Below are positions 48,808 through 57,073 of a stretch of DNA of 64,000 nt, piece by piece. The notes beneath the pieces are model-generated. The model saw only the letters and a program-made list of their open reading frames with translations. It had not been told where the DNA came from and did no database searches. This DNA is from Herbidospora sakaeratensis (GTDB lineage: Bacteria; Actinomycetota; Actinomycetes; Streptosporangiales; Streptosporangiaceae), in assembly GCF_001570525.1 (NCBI RefSeq), contig NZ_BBXC01000007.1, forward strand, positions 1-64,000, read 5' to 3'. Within the stretch, counting starts at the first letter, position 1, and each line of letters opens with the position of its first letter. The position numbers and the translations under genes are program-made.

Positions 48808-49157
48808 CCGCCGGCCTCCGTCGCGAACGGCCGCACCTCGACGGGCAGCGTGACGGCCACGGCGTACCGGCGCCCCCACTCCAGCGCCTCGTCGAGATCG
48901 GCCGCCCGCAGGATGACGATCCCGCCGAGATGCTCCTTCCCCTCGGCGAACGGCCCGTCGGTCATCAGCACGTCGTCTCCCGAGGCCCGCAACACGGTGG
49001 CGGTGGCCTGATCGTGCAGCCCGTCGCCGAACACCCACGACCCGGCCGCCTGCAACTCCCGGCGCAACGCGTCGACCTCGGCCATGATCCCGTCCATGAC
49101 CTCCGGCCCGGGGACGGGACCTTCGGGCTGGTACATGCTGAGCAGATAGTTCTTCAC
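48804..49157 (-). CDS. DGPF/YCII-domain protein partner of the sigma factor
   Basis: A 117-residue YCII-related protein with the eponymous motif MTDGPFAEGKEHLGG (about residues 63-77) and the family start VKNYLLSMYQP. These proteins are genetically tied to ECF42 sigma factors and are presumed regulators or targets. GTG at 49157 is chosen because GGAG ends five bases upstream; a GTG at 49163 overlaps that site and the upstream stop. The stop overlaps the sigma factor CTG. Confidence 0.92.
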   Translation of the reverse strand: MKNYLLSMYQPEGPVPGPEVMDGIMAEVDALRRELQAAGSWVFGDGLHDQATATVLRASGDDVLMTDGPFAEGKEHLGGIVILRAADLDEALEWGRRYAVAVTLPVEVRPFATEAGG

Positions 49158-49159
49158 CG

Positions 49160-49732
49160 TCACTCCATCTCGTACGTCGCGATAATCACGCCGGTGCCGG
49201 TCGGCACGCTCTCCACCAGCCGGAACGCCGCCGGCGGCCCGTCGTCGGGGCACAACCGCCGCCCCGAGCCGAGCACGAGCGGATGCACCGAGAGCACCAT
49301 CCGGTCGACGAGCCCCCGCGCCAGCAGCGCCCGGACCAGCTCCCCGCTGCCGAGCACCACGATGTCGCCGTCGACGTCCTTCTTGAGTTCCGCGACGCCC
49401 TCTCCGGTGAGAAGGGTCGAGTTCGGCCAGACCAGCCGGCTCAACGTCCTGGATACGACGTATTTGGGGGTGGCGTCCAGCTTCGCGGTGAACGGATTGC
49501 CGTCGGTCCTGCCGTGCCAGACGGCGAAGAAGTCCTCATAGGTCCGGCGGCCGAACAGAATCGCGCCCGTCGCGGCCATGCCCGCGCCCATGACGCGCAT
49601 CATGACCGGGTCGGCGTAGGGCCCGGCCCAGCCCCCGTGCCGGAACCCGCCCCGGGTGTCCTCATCGGCCCGGCCGGGCGCCTGCATCACCCCGTCCAAC
49701 GTCACACTCTCGGTGACAACGATCTTCCCCAT
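49160..49732 (-). CDS. Dihydrofolate-reductase-like protein (RibD C-terminal family)
   Basis: A 190-residue protein of the RibD-C/dihydrofolate reductase-like superfamily. MGKIVVTESVTLDGVMQ, GAILFGRRTYEDFFAVW, KYVVSRTLS and DIVVLGSGELVRALL are typical. True DHFR or RibD activity is not implied; this group is common beside ECF42 sigma factors and DGPF proteins. The ATG at 49732 follows AAAGGGG. First gene of the three-gene minus-strand unit. Confidence 0.88.
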   Translation of the reverse strand: MGKIVVTESVTLDGVMQAPGRADEDTRGGFRHGGWAGPYADPVMMRVMGAGMAATGAILFGRRTYEDFFAVWHGRTDGNPFTAKLDATPKYVVSRTLSRLVWPNSTLLTGEGVAELKKDVDGDIVVLGSGELVRALLARGLVDRMVLSVHPLVLGSGRRLCPDDGPPAAFRLVESVPTGTGVIIATYEME

Positions 49733-50094
49733 CGCGACAGCCCCTTTCGGTCTCACCCCCTACACGAACGAGAGCCCCCGAAATCGACGCGGACCACGCG
49801 AGATTCTTAGAAGCGTGGTGACGGGTTCGGAAGCGGTCGTGCGCCCCCGGGGGAAGCCGCGTCATTTCCGTCCCAGAATCAGCGTTCGACAAGGTTGCCC
49901 GCTGCAAATGAGATTCATGCCACCAGATGCGCGAGGGCGTGGAATCGGCAACCGGGGCCGATGCCGCTGTTGGACGTCAATAGATCAGATATCTGTGTCC
50001 ATCGCAGATGAATGTCGACAGCTCACGAAGCGTTCGGCAGGCCTGTATCGCAGTGGGCGGGCGTCACTGAGCGCGTTATCCGGCACGCACGCGT
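49733..50094. other. Intergenic region without a recognisable gene
   Basis: This stretch upstream of the DHFR-like gene has open frames but no protein-like composition, no ribosome-binding site with a sensible frame and no RNA gene that I can see. Base composition is slightly less GC-rich than neighbouring genes. It leads directly into the tandem repeat array. Confidence 0.5.
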
Positions 50095-50515
50095 CCAGGC
50101 AGGCATGCGCTGCCATGGTCGAGAGGCATGCTCCAGGCAGGCAAGATCCCGGCAGGCAAGTCCCGGCGGGCAAGATCCCGGGAGGCAAGTCCCGGCGGGC
50201 AAGATGCCGGGAGGCACCCGGCAGGCAAGATCCGGGCAGGCAAGGTCCTGGCAGGCAAGGTCCTGGCAGGCAAGGTCCCGGGAGGCAAGTCCCGGGAGGC
50301 AAGTCCCGGCGGGCAAGATCCCGGCAGGCAAGATTCGGGCAGGCAAGTCTTGGCAAGCAACTACCGGCCGGTAAGTCCGGGCAGGCAAGATCCCGGGAGG
50401 CAAGTCCCGGCGGGCAAGATGCCGGGAGGCACCCGGCAGGCAAGATTCGGGCAGGCAAGTCCGGGCAGACAAGATCCCGGGAGGCAAGTCCAGGCGGGCA
50501 TGCGTGATGGTTGGC
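50095..50515. repeat. Degenerate 14/15-bp tandem repeat array
   Basis: About 25 units of a GC-rich minisatellite. The main unit is GGCAGGCAAGATCCC (15 bp), alternating with GGGAGGCAAGTCCC (14 bp), GGCGGGCAAGATGCC (15) and GGGAGGCACCC (11). A 63-bp composite block is repeated exactly at 50169-50231 and 50384-50446, 215 bp apart, evidence for duplication within the array. Edges are diffuse: diverged units (GGCAGGCATGCG) flank both ends. The mixture of 14- and 15-bp units breaks any reading frame, although the minus strand still reads five-residue periodic peptides in patches. Confidence 0.9.
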
Positions 50516-50629
50516 GCGTCCCAGGTCGGCACGTGTCGCGGTGGGCACATGTCCCGGCACCTGTGGTTGCGCGTCCCGGTGGGCAAGGCGGCCCGGTAGG
50601 CGGTGGCCGTCAGGCGCTCGTGGGCCGGG
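50516..50629. other. Spacer between repeat array and NmrA-like gene
   Basis: Contains faint, diverged copies of the repeat core (GGCA-type words) and then the 3' flank of the NmrA-like gene. No gene, RNA or clear terminator is seen. Confidence 0.4.
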
Positions 50630-51466
50630 TCAGGCTCGGAGTACCTGGGCCAGTGTCAGCGGGGGATGGCCCGTCACCTTCTCCACGTGGTCGGTCGCCA
50701 CGTCGAGTTCTCCCGTGCCCACCGCCGCATATGACGTCACCCATCCCACCACCGCCCACTCCGGCGCCCCGTAATGCTGCCGCGACGCGTAAGCCTCGTC
50801 GAGGGTCTCGTTCTCGAAGCTGACGGAGGAGCCACGCGCCTCCGACAGGATGCGGGCGACGTCGGTCATGGTGAGCAGGTCGGGGCCCGTGAGGTCGTAG
50901 GTGACGCCCTGGTGGTCGGCCGGGTCCTGGAGGACGGTGGCGGCGACCGCGGCGACGTCGGCGCGGGCCACCGGGGCGAAGCGGCCGTCGCCCGCGGGGC
51001 CGCGGATGACGCCGTCGTCGCCGATCATGTTCTCGAGGAAGTCGAGGTAGAGGCTGTCTCGGAGGAAGGTGAAACCGACTCCGGTCTCCTCGATGTGCCG
51101 TTCGGTGTGCCAGTGGTCGCGGCCGAAGGTGAACGTGCACTCGGGCCCCGCTCCGAGGAACGAGGTGTAGACGATGCGGGGAACGCCCGCCGCCACCGCC
51201 GCGTCGACCGCCGCCGTGTGGAGGGCGACGCGGTCGGGATGTTCGGTCGCCGAGATCAACATGAGGACCCCGGCGCCGTCGAGTGCCGCCGCGAACGCGG
51301 ACGGGTCTTCGTAGGGCGCCTGGGTGATCTCCGCGCCGTCGAGTTGAGGAGCCCGGGACGGGTCGCGTACGACCAGCCGCTGCCGGACTCCGGCCTGCGC
51401 CAGTCGCCGGGCGATCCGCCCGCCGAGCCCGCCGGTCGCCCCGGTCACCGCGATCAGGTCACTCAT
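50630..51466 (-). CDS. NmrA-like NAD(P)-binding oxidoreductase
   Basis: A 278-residue atypical SDR of the NmrA/QOR2 group. The cofactor motif is VTGATGGLGGRIA (residues 7-19) and RLVVRDPSRAP the second strand; VYTSFLGAG and the WHTERHIEETGVGFTFLRDSLY segment are typical. The normal SDR Tyr-x3-Lys is not conserved, as usual for the group. The ATG at 51466 has a GAAAAT hexamer six bases upstream. It may sense or reduce quinones; substrate unknown. Confidence 0.88.
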   Translation of the reverse strand: MSDLIAVTGATGGLGGRIARRLAQAGVRQRLVVRDPSRAPQLDGAEITQAPYEDPSAFAAALDGAGVLMLISATEHPDRVALHTAAVDAAVAAGVPRIVYTSFLGAGPECTFTFGRDHWHTERHIEETGVGFTFLRDSLYLDFLENMIGDDGVIRGPAGDGRFAPVARADVAAVAATVLQDPADHQGVTYDLTGPDLLTMTDVARILSEARGSSVSFENETLDEAYASRQHYGAPEWAVVGWVTSYAAVGTGELDVATDHVEKVTGHPPLTLAQVLRA

Positions 51467-51572
51467 CAGACCATTTTCGCATGGGAGGGTCGGGCCGCCC
51501 GGTGGGCGCGCGCCGAGGCCTCCCTCAGATGATCATCCGTGGGCGCCGGAAACGAGGGAACCGCGGACGAAG

Positions 51573-51737
51573 CTACTGGTTGAGCACGCCGTTGAAGAAG
51601 GTGGCCAGCGAGTTGGCGCCGGAAGTGACACCGTCAAACACTCCCCTGACAGCGCCGGCCGCGGCTGACGGCTGAGTCCAGAGGTAGAAGGCCACGAACG
51701 CAATGCCTGCGTACGTGAGCACTTTCTTGACCTGCAT
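51573..51737 (-). CDS. 54-residue membrane peptide, copy A
   Basis: ATG at 51737 with AGGAGG eight bases upstream; TAG at 51573-51575. The product has a short basic start (MQVKKV), one transmembrane helix (LTYAGIAFVAFYLW), then TQPSAAAGAVRGVFDGV and an amphipathic end (SLATFFNGVL). It is a paralogue of the next gene upstream: 53-54 residues, about two thirds of positions identical. Not in any family I know by name; likely a small actinobacterial membrane protein. Confidence 0.8.
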   Translation of the reverse strand: MQVKKVLTYAGIAFVAFYLWTQPSAAAGAVRGVFDGVTSGANSLATFFNGVLNQ

Positions 51738-51859
51738 TGGGGGGCCTCCTGCGGTATGTGTCCCGGATTTTTCTACCCGGCGACATCAGTGATCATAACT
51801 AGCCGGATAGAGAGGAGGACCTTCCGGCACGCCCGACCGCAGCAAAGGCGAACCCCGGT

Positions 51860-52021
51860 TCAGGCAAAGAGTGAGTTGAAGAACTGGGCGAGCGAGTCCG
51901 CCCCGTCGCCGACGGCGTCGAAGACGCCGCGCACGGCGCCGGCCGCCCCCTGGGGCTGGGTGAACAGATAGAAGATCACGAAGGCGATGGCGGCGTACGT
52001 GAGTAACTTCTTGGCGTTCAT
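51860..52021 (-). CDS. 53-residue membrane peptide, copy B
   Basis: ATG at 52021 with GGAG nine bases upstream; TGA stop at 51860-51862. The product (start MNAKKLLTYAAIAFVIFYLF, then TQPQGAAGAVRGVFDAVGD and ADSLAQFFNSLF) is a tandem paralogue of copy A downstream. One transmembrane helix close to the N terminus and an amphipathic C-terminal helix. The 122-base gap between the copies has no repeat that I can see, so the duplication is old. Confidence 0.8.
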   Translation of the reverse strand: MNAKKLLTYAAIAFVIFYLFTQPQGAAGAVRGVFDAVGDGADSLAQFFNSLFA

Positions 52022-52195
52022 GGCGGTGCTCCAACCGTGTGCAGTGCCATCACTCTGCCCCATCGGTCCCGGCCGTGGGCGTGGTTTGGCGCGAACGTGG
52101 TCCCGCCCGCTTGCCCCACGCGCCCCGGGAAAAACTCCGGTCCACGCCAATCCGAAGGGCCCTTAGCTTCGAAGGACCTCTTAAAGGGAGGTCAG

Positions 52196-53413
52196 GTGCG
52201 CCGGAAGGTAGCGGTCATCGGCAGCGGGGTGGCGGGGCTCACCGCTGCTCACGTGCTGCGTGCCACACACGACGTGACCCTCTACGAGGCCGACGATCGG
52301 CTCGGAGGGCACGCCCACACCCATGACGTGGCGGGGCTGGCGGTCGACAGCGGGTTCATCGTCCACAACGACCGCACCTATCCCCATCTGACGCGGTTGT
52401 TCCGGGAGCTGGGGGTGGCCACCCAGGAGTCCGACATGAGCATGTCGGTACGCTGCGACGGCTGCGGCCTCGAATACGCCGGCGGCAAGGGCGTGACCGG
52501 TCTGCTGGCCCGCCGGCCCTCGGCGGCCTACCTGCGGCTGCTGGCCGACGTGCCCCGGTTCCACCGCATGGCGCGCGCCCTCCTGGAGACCGACGACGAC
52601 CGCACCCTCGGCGAGGTCACGCGGCACTTCCCGGCCTACTTCACGCGGCACTTCCTGACCCCTCTGGTGGCCGCCGTCTGGTCGTGCCCGCCCGCGACCG
52701 CGCTGCGCTACCCGGCCCGCTACCTGTTCACGTTCCTGGCCAACCACGGGATGCTCAGCGTCTCGGGCAGCCCCAAGTGGCGCACGGTCACCGGCGGCAG
52801 CCGCAGCTACGTCGAGAAGGTGGCCAAGGGGCTGACGGCGGTGCGCACCGCGACCCCCGTACGGGAACTGAGACGCCACGCCGACGCGGTCGAGATCCGC
52901 GACGACGGCGACGAGACCGCCTCCTACGCCGCCGCCGTGGTCGCCACCCACCCCGGGCAGGCCCTCGCCCTGCTGGCCGCCCCCACGGACCTGGAACGGC
53001 GCGTCCTGGGCGGTCTCCCCTACTCCCGCAACCCCGCGGTGCTGCACACCGACACGAGCGCGCTGCCCCGGGCCAGGGGCGCGCGGGCGTCGTGGAACTA
53101 CCGCATGTCGGGCTGCGCCGCGGAACCTTCGTCGGTACGCGTCTCCTACGACATGACCCGCCTCCAGCGGCTGCCGACCGGAACCCGCTATCTGGTCACC
53201 CTCGGCGACGACGTGCCCGCCGAACATGTCATCGCCCGGATGGACTATGAGCACCCCGTCTACACCCCCGAGACGGTCGCCCTGCAGAAGCTGCTGCCAG
53301 GACTGTCGGACGGCCGGGTGGCGTTCGCGGGGGCGTACCACGGATGGGGTTTCCACGAGGACGGCTGCCGGTCCGGGCTGACGGCCGCCGAGAACCTGGG
53401 GGCACGCTGGTGA
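52196..53413 (+). CDS. FAD-dependent oxidoreductase (amine-oxidase-like) of a lipid cluster
   Basis: A 405-residue flavoprotein. The FAD-binding motif is VIGSGVAGLTAAHVL (about residues 6-20), with a Glu at the end of the second strand (LYEADDRLGGHAHTH). WSCPPATALRYPARYLFTFL and the final GAYHGWGFHEDGCRSGLTAAENLG are hallmarks of the family encoded with cyclopropane-synthase genes. It may desaturate or otherwise oxidise lipid acyl chains; this is inferred from context. GTG at 52196 with GGGAGG four bases upstream. Overlaps the next gene as GTGA. Confidence 0.9.
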   Translation: MRRKVAVIGSGVAGLTAAHVLRATHDVTLYEADDRLGGHAHTHDVAGLAVDSGFIVHNDRTYPHLTRLFRELGVATQESDMSMSVRCDGCGLEYAGGKGVTGLLARRPSAAYLRLLADVPRFHRMARALLETDDDRTLGEVTRHFPAYFTRHFLTPLVAAVWSCPPATALRYPARYLFTFLANHGMLSVSGSPKWRTVTGGSRSYVEKVAKGLTAVRTATPVRELRRHADAVEIRDDGDETASYAAAVVATHPGQALALLAAPTDLERRVLGGLPYSRNPAVLHTDTSALPRARGARASWNYRMSGCAAEPSSVRVSYDMTRLQRLPTGTRYLVTLGDDVPAEHVIARMDYEHPVYTPETVALQKLLPGLSDGRVAFAGAYHGWGFHEDGCRSGLTAAENLGARW

Positions 53414-54027
53414 CACCCGCCCTGTACCGCTGCTCCATCACCCATGTGCGGTCCTCGCCGCTGCGCCACAAGTTCACCTACGACGGCTACCTGTGGCTCG
53501 TGGACCTCGACGACCCGCCCCGCGGCTTCGACCCCGATGCCCGCAGCGAGCTCGACGCCTTCCTGGCCGAGCACGGCGAGCGCGCGGGCGAGGTGGTCAT
53601 GCTCGCCGGGCGGCGCACGCTCGGCTACGTCTTCAACCCCCTGACCGTCTACTGGTGCGACACCGGCGTCGTGGTCGCCGAGGTCCGCAACACCTACGGC
53701 GGACGCCACCGCTACCTGCTCCGCCCCGACGCCCACGGCCGCGCCGAGACGGGCAAGGAGTTCTACGTCTCGCCCTTCCACCCCGTCGACGGCCGCTACA
53801 CGCTCCGGCTGCCCCGTCCCGGCGATCGGCTCGACCTCGCGGTGACGCTGCACCGTCCAGAAGGCACGCCCTTCGTGGCGACGGTGCGCGGCCGGCGGGT
53901 GGCGCCGACGCTGCGCAACCGGCTCCGGCTCGCGCCCCTGCTGGTGGGGGCGCGGATCCGGCGTCAGGGCATCGCCCTCTATTTGCGCGGGCTGCCCGTC
54001 GTACCCCGAAAGAGAGAAACGTCATGA
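53410..54027 (+). CDS. DUF1365-family protein
   Basis: A 205-residue DUF1365 protein of unknown biochemistry that regularly accompanies a cyclopropane-fatty-acid synthase and an FAD oxidoreductase. Signatures are ALYRCSITHVRSSPLRHKFTYDGYLWLVDLD, split here as residues 4-34, GRRTLGYVFNPLTVYWC, and GKEFYVSPFHPVDGRYTLRL. GTGA overlap with the upstream flavoprotein and ATGA overlap with the first methyltransferase show cotranslation. Confidence 0.93.
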   Translation: MTPALYRCSITHVRSSPLRHKFTYDGYLWLVDLDDPPRGFDPDARSELDAFLAEHGERAGEVVMLAGRRTLGYVFNPLTVYWCDTGVVVAEVRNTYGGRHRYLLRPDAHGRAETGKEFYVSPFHPVDGRYTLRLPRPGDRLDLAVTLHRPEGTPFVATVRGRRVAPTLRNRLRLAPLLVGARIRRQGIALYLRGLPVVPRKRETS

Positions 54028-55220
54028 CGCACGCCATCGCCCTCACACCCCCACGGTCGCCCCTGCGGGTACGGGTGGTCCGGCAGCTGTTCCGCAACGC
54101 GGTGGCCCGGTTGCCGTTGCAGGTCCTGATGCCCGACGGGGAGGTGCTCGGCGACCCCTCGGGCCCGCTCATGCGGGTGGTGCGGGCGGAGGACTTCTTC
54201 TCCCGGGTGGGCGCCGACGGGTTGATCGGCTTCGGCGAGGCCTACATGGCGGGCGACTGGGAGGCCGACGACCTGGCCGGGGTGCTGACCGTGATGGCGA
54301 CCCAGCTGGCGTCGCTGATCCCGGCCCCGTTGCAGCGCCTGCGGGGGGTGTGGGCGCGGCGGCACCCCCGCTCCGAGGAGGGGACGGTGGAGAACGCCCG
54401 CAGGAACGTCCAGCGGCACTACGACCTGTCGAACGACCTGTTCGCGGAGTTCCTCGACCCGTCCATGACCTATTCGGCCGCCCTGTTCCACGCTGCGGCC
54501 ACCTGGGAGAACCTGGAGGCGGCCCAGCACGCCAAGATCGACCGGCTGCTCGACGAGACCCGGGTCGGGCCGGGCTCGACGGTGCTGGAGATCGGCACCG
54601 GCTGGGGCGCGCTGGCGATCAGGGCCGCCCGGCGCGGGGCCGCGGTCCGGACCATCACCATCTCGGCCGAGCAGCGGGCCTTCGCCCTGGAGCGGGTGGC
54701 CGAGGCGGGGTTGTCCGACCGGGTCTCGGTGGAGCTGTGCGACTACCGGGAGGCGTCCGGGTCGTACGACGCGGTGGTCAGCGTGGAGATGATCGAGGCG
54801 GTGGGCGAGCGTTACTGGCCGGTCTTCTTCGCCGCCCTCGACCGGCTGCTGGCCCCCGGCGGGCGGGTGGGGCTGCAGGCGATCACGATGCCGCACGACC
54901 GGATGGTGGCCTCGCGGCACACGTACACGTGGATCCAGAAGTACATCTTCCCGGGCGGGCTGCTGCCGAGCGTGACGGCCATCGAGCAGAACCTCGGGCC
55001 GCTGCGGATCGCCGGGCAACACGAGATGGGCGGCGACTACGCCGAGACGCTGCGGTTGTGGCGGGAACGCTACTGCTCCCGGCGGCCGGAGATCTCCCGG
55101 CTCGGCTTCGACGAGATCTTCCACCGGATGTGGATCTTCTACTTGGCGTATTCGGAGGCCGGTTTCCGGTCGGGTTATCTGAACGTGCGGCAGTTCGTTC
55201 TGGAAAGGGGTCGGTCGTGA
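54024..55220 (+). CDS. Cyclopropane-fatty-acid-synthase-family methyltransferase 1
   Basis: A 398-residue SAM-dependent enzyme. An N-terminal lipid-binding helical part (about 1-115; GFGEAYMAGDWEADDL) precedes the Rossmann domain with VQRHYDLSNDLFAEFLD, SAM motif VLEIGTGWGALA and ISAEQ. Compared with E. coli Cfa the motif YSCA is YSAA (Cys139 to Ala), FEHVG is IEAVG, the His266 position is Gln, and Tyr in GGDYAETL is kept. It is therefore probably a fatty-acyl methyltransferase of altered chemistry rather than a typical cyclopropane synthase. ATGA start and GTGA end overlaps. Confidence 0.9.
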   Translation: MTHAIALTPPRSPLRVRVVRQLFRNAVARLPLQVLMPDGEVLGDPSGPLMRVVRAEDFFSRVGADGLIGFGEAYMAGDWEADDLAGVLTVMATQLASLIPAPLQRLRGVWARRHPRSEEGTVENARRNVQRHYDLSNDLFAEFLDPSMTYSAALFHAAATWENLEAAQHAKIDRLLDETRVGPGSTVLEIGTGWGALAIRAARRGAAVRTITISAEQRAFALERVAEAGLSDRVSVELCDYREASGSYDAVVSVEMIEAVGERYWPVFFAALDRLLAPGGRVGLQAITMPHDRMVASRHTYTWIQKYIFPGGLLPSVTAIEQNLGPLRIAGQHEMGGDYAETLRLWRERYCSRRPEISRLGFDEIFHRMWIFYLAYSEAGFRSGYLNVRQFVLERGRS

Positions 55221-56389
55221 CACTCGTCGCCGGCCGGTTGGCCGACACGGTCGCCGGGCTCTTCGGAGGGGCGCTGCCCGTCGGGCTGCGCACCTGGGAC
55301 GGCGGCTTCGCCGGCCCCGCCGACGCGCCCGTCGTGGTGCTGAGATCGCCGATGGCGCTGCGCCACCTGCTGTGGGCCCCCGGCGAGCTCGGGCTCGCGC
55401 GCGCCTACGTCAGCGGCCACCTCGACGTCGAGGGCGACCTCGCCGACGGGTTCCGGCGCGTGTGGGCGGCCGGTTCGGGCGGTCCGGGCCTGGGCGAGCT
55501 GGCACGCGGCGCGCGCGCCCTCCTCGGGCTCGGCGTCGCGGGCCCCCGCCCGCCGATCCCCGCGAGCGAGGCCCGGCTGCGCGGCCGCCTGCACACCCGG
55601 GGCCGCGACCGCGAGGCCATCTCCCACCACTACGACCTGTCGAACGACTTCTACTCGCTGATCCTCGACCCCTCGATGGCCTATTCATGCGCCAAGTGGG
55701 AGCCCGGAGACGACCTCGCCGCGGCCCAGCGCCGCAAACTCGACCTCGTGTGCCACAAGCTCGGCCTGGGGCCCGGCGCCCGCCACCTCGACGTCGGCTG
55801 CGGCTGGGGCTCGATGGTCCTGCACGCCGCCGAGTACGGCGCCGAGTCGGTCGGCGTCACGATCGCGGCCGAGCAGCAGGCGTTCGTCCGGGCCCGCGGC
55901 GGCGAGGTCAGGCTGCAGGACTACCGCGACGTCGCCGACGGCCCCTACGACGCGATCTCCTCCATCGAGATGGGCGAACACGTGGGCGAGGAGAACTACC
56001 CGGTCTACGCCGCGACCCTCTTCCGGCTGGTCCGCCCGGGCGGCCGCGTCGTGATCCAGCAGATGTCGCGCGGGGCCAACGCCCCCGGCGGCGGGCCGTT
56101 CATCGAGCGCTACATCGCCCCCGACATGCACATGCGGCCCGTCGGGCGGACCGTCGCCATGTTCGAGGACGCCGGCTTCGAGGTGCTGCACGTCGAGGGC
56201 ATGCGGGAGGACTACGCCAAGACGGTCCGGGCCTGGTACGACACCTTCGAGTCCCACTACGAGAAGGCGGTGGCCCTGGTGGGCGAGGAGATCGCCCGGG
56301 TGTGGCGGCTCTATCTGGTGGGAGGCGGGCTGGCGTTCGAGTCGGGACGCATGTCCGTCCACCAGATCACCCTGGCCCGCCCCTCGTGA
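55217..56389 (+). CDS. Cyclopropane-fatty-acid-synthase-family methyltransferase 2
   Basis: A 390-residue homologue of the previous gene, more diverged in its N-terminal third. The core keeps ISHHYDLSNDFYSLILD, YSCAKWE (the Cys139-equivalent is present), HLDVGCGWGSMVLHAAE, IAAEQQAF, MGEHVGEENYPVYA and the Tyr in REDYAKTVRAWYDTF; the His266 position is Gln (VIQQM). The retained Cys and EHVG make it closer to classical Cfa enzymes than copy 1. GTG at 55217 overlaps the upstream stop. Last gene of the lipid operon. Confidence 0.92.
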   Translation: MTLVAGRLADTVAGLFGGALPVGLRTWDGGFAGPADAPVVVLRSPMALRHLLWAPGELGLARAYVSGHLDVEGDLADGFRRVWAAGSGGPGLGELARGARALLGLGVAGPRPPIPASEARLRGRLHTRGRDREAISHHYDLSNDFYSLILDPSMAYSCAKWEPGDDLAAAQRRKLDLVCHKLGLGPGARHLDVGCGWGSMVLHAAEYGAESVGVTIAAEQQAFVRARGGEVRLQDYRDVADGPYDAISSIEMGEHVGEENYPVYAATLFRLVRPGGRVVIQQMSRGANAPGGGPFIERYIAPDMHMRPVGRTVAMFEDAGFEVLHVEGMREDYAKTVRAWYDTFESHYEKAVALVGEEIARVWRLYLVGGGLAFESGRMSVHQITLARPS

Positions 56390-56425
56390 GGTGTCGTAGC
56401 CGATCCGGTTGATCTGCCGTCCCGG

Positions 56426-57061
56426 TCACATGCCCAGACGGGCCCCCATCAGCTTCTCCACCGCCCACGGCTCCCCGTCGAGCGCCACCCGCGCGTGGTC
56501 CTGCCGGCCGAACGCGAACAGCAGCAGCTCCTGCGACGGCCCCGTGACCACCACGGCCGGGTCGGACATCTTCGCCCCCGCCTTCTGCCCCGTGCCCGCC
56601 CGGCGCAGCACCACCCCCACCGGCGACTTGCGGAAGAACACCCGGGCCCCGGCGGCGACGCGCTTCCACAGCAGGTCGTCGAGGTCGGCCGGGAGCTCGC
56701 GGGGTTCCCAGCCCGCCTGGGCACGCCGCACGTCCTCGTGGTGGACGAAGAACTCGATCGTGTTCACCGCCGAGTCGAGGCCGGGGATCAGGCCGTAGGG
56801 CGTCCACAGGGGAGGACCCTGGCGGACCTCGTTCACCAGCTCGGCGTAGGGACGTGCCCGGACCTGCTCCTGCACGGTGCGCGTGTAGGGCGCCAGGAAC
56901 TTCACCGCGATCCCGGCGGCGGCGTCGATCCGCCGCTCCCGGACGACGAGGTGGGCGGCGAGGTCGGCGGTCTCCCAGCCCGCGCACAGGGTGGGCGCGA
57001 ACGGCCCCAGATCGTCGAGCAGTTCGGTGATGGCGGCACGTTCCGCGCGGGCGTAACTCAT
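56426..57061 (-). CDS. Maleylpyruvate-isomerase-type metal-binding protein (TIGR03085 family)
   Basis: A 211-residue DinB/MDMPI-like protein. The N-terminal bundle has the metal-site pattern CAGWETADLAAHLVVRER and FFVHHEDVRRAQ, placing His residues as in mycothiol-dependent maleylpyruvate isomerases. The C-terminal part (QELLLFAFGRQDHARV, WAVEKLMGARLGM) matches the TIGR03085 group. Enzyme activity is not known. The ATG at 57061 has TAGGGT six bases upstream on the minus strand, so it is probably leaderless. Confidence 0.9.
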   Translation of the reverse strand: MSYARAERAAITELLDDLGPFAPTLCAGWETADLAAHLVVRERRIDAAAGIAVKFLAPYTRTVQEQVRARPYAELVNEVRQGPPLWTPYGLIPGLDSAVNTIEFFVHHEDVRRAQAGWEPRELPADLDDLLWKRVAAGARVFFRKSPVGVVLRRAGTGQKAGAKMSDPAVVVTGPSQELLLFAFGRQDHARVALDGEPWAVEKLMGARLGM

Positions 57062-57067
57062 GACTCA

Positions 57068-57073
57068 ACCCTA
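57068..57073 (-). promoter_or_regulatory. -10 hexamer of the TIGR03085 gene
   Basis: Minus-strand TAGGGT with a six-base gap to the ATG at 57061 and no ribosome-binding site. Confidence 0.6.

Noticed and set aside
50095-50515. CRISPR array
   Set aside because: Repeats are 14-15 bp, degenerate and directly adjacent without unique spacers, and no cas genes are present.
49656-50586. Open frames through the tandem repeat on both strands, one with pentapeptide-like patches
   Set aside because: Periodicity arises from the 15-bp units. Interspersed 14- and 11-bp units shift frame, and start sites lack ribosome-binding sites. At best a decayed gene; listed as a repeat.
53979-55223. A 414-codon minus-strand frame opposite methyltransferase 1
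   Set aside because: Arg/His/Pro-rich shadow of a well-supported gene; no ribosome-binding site or motif.
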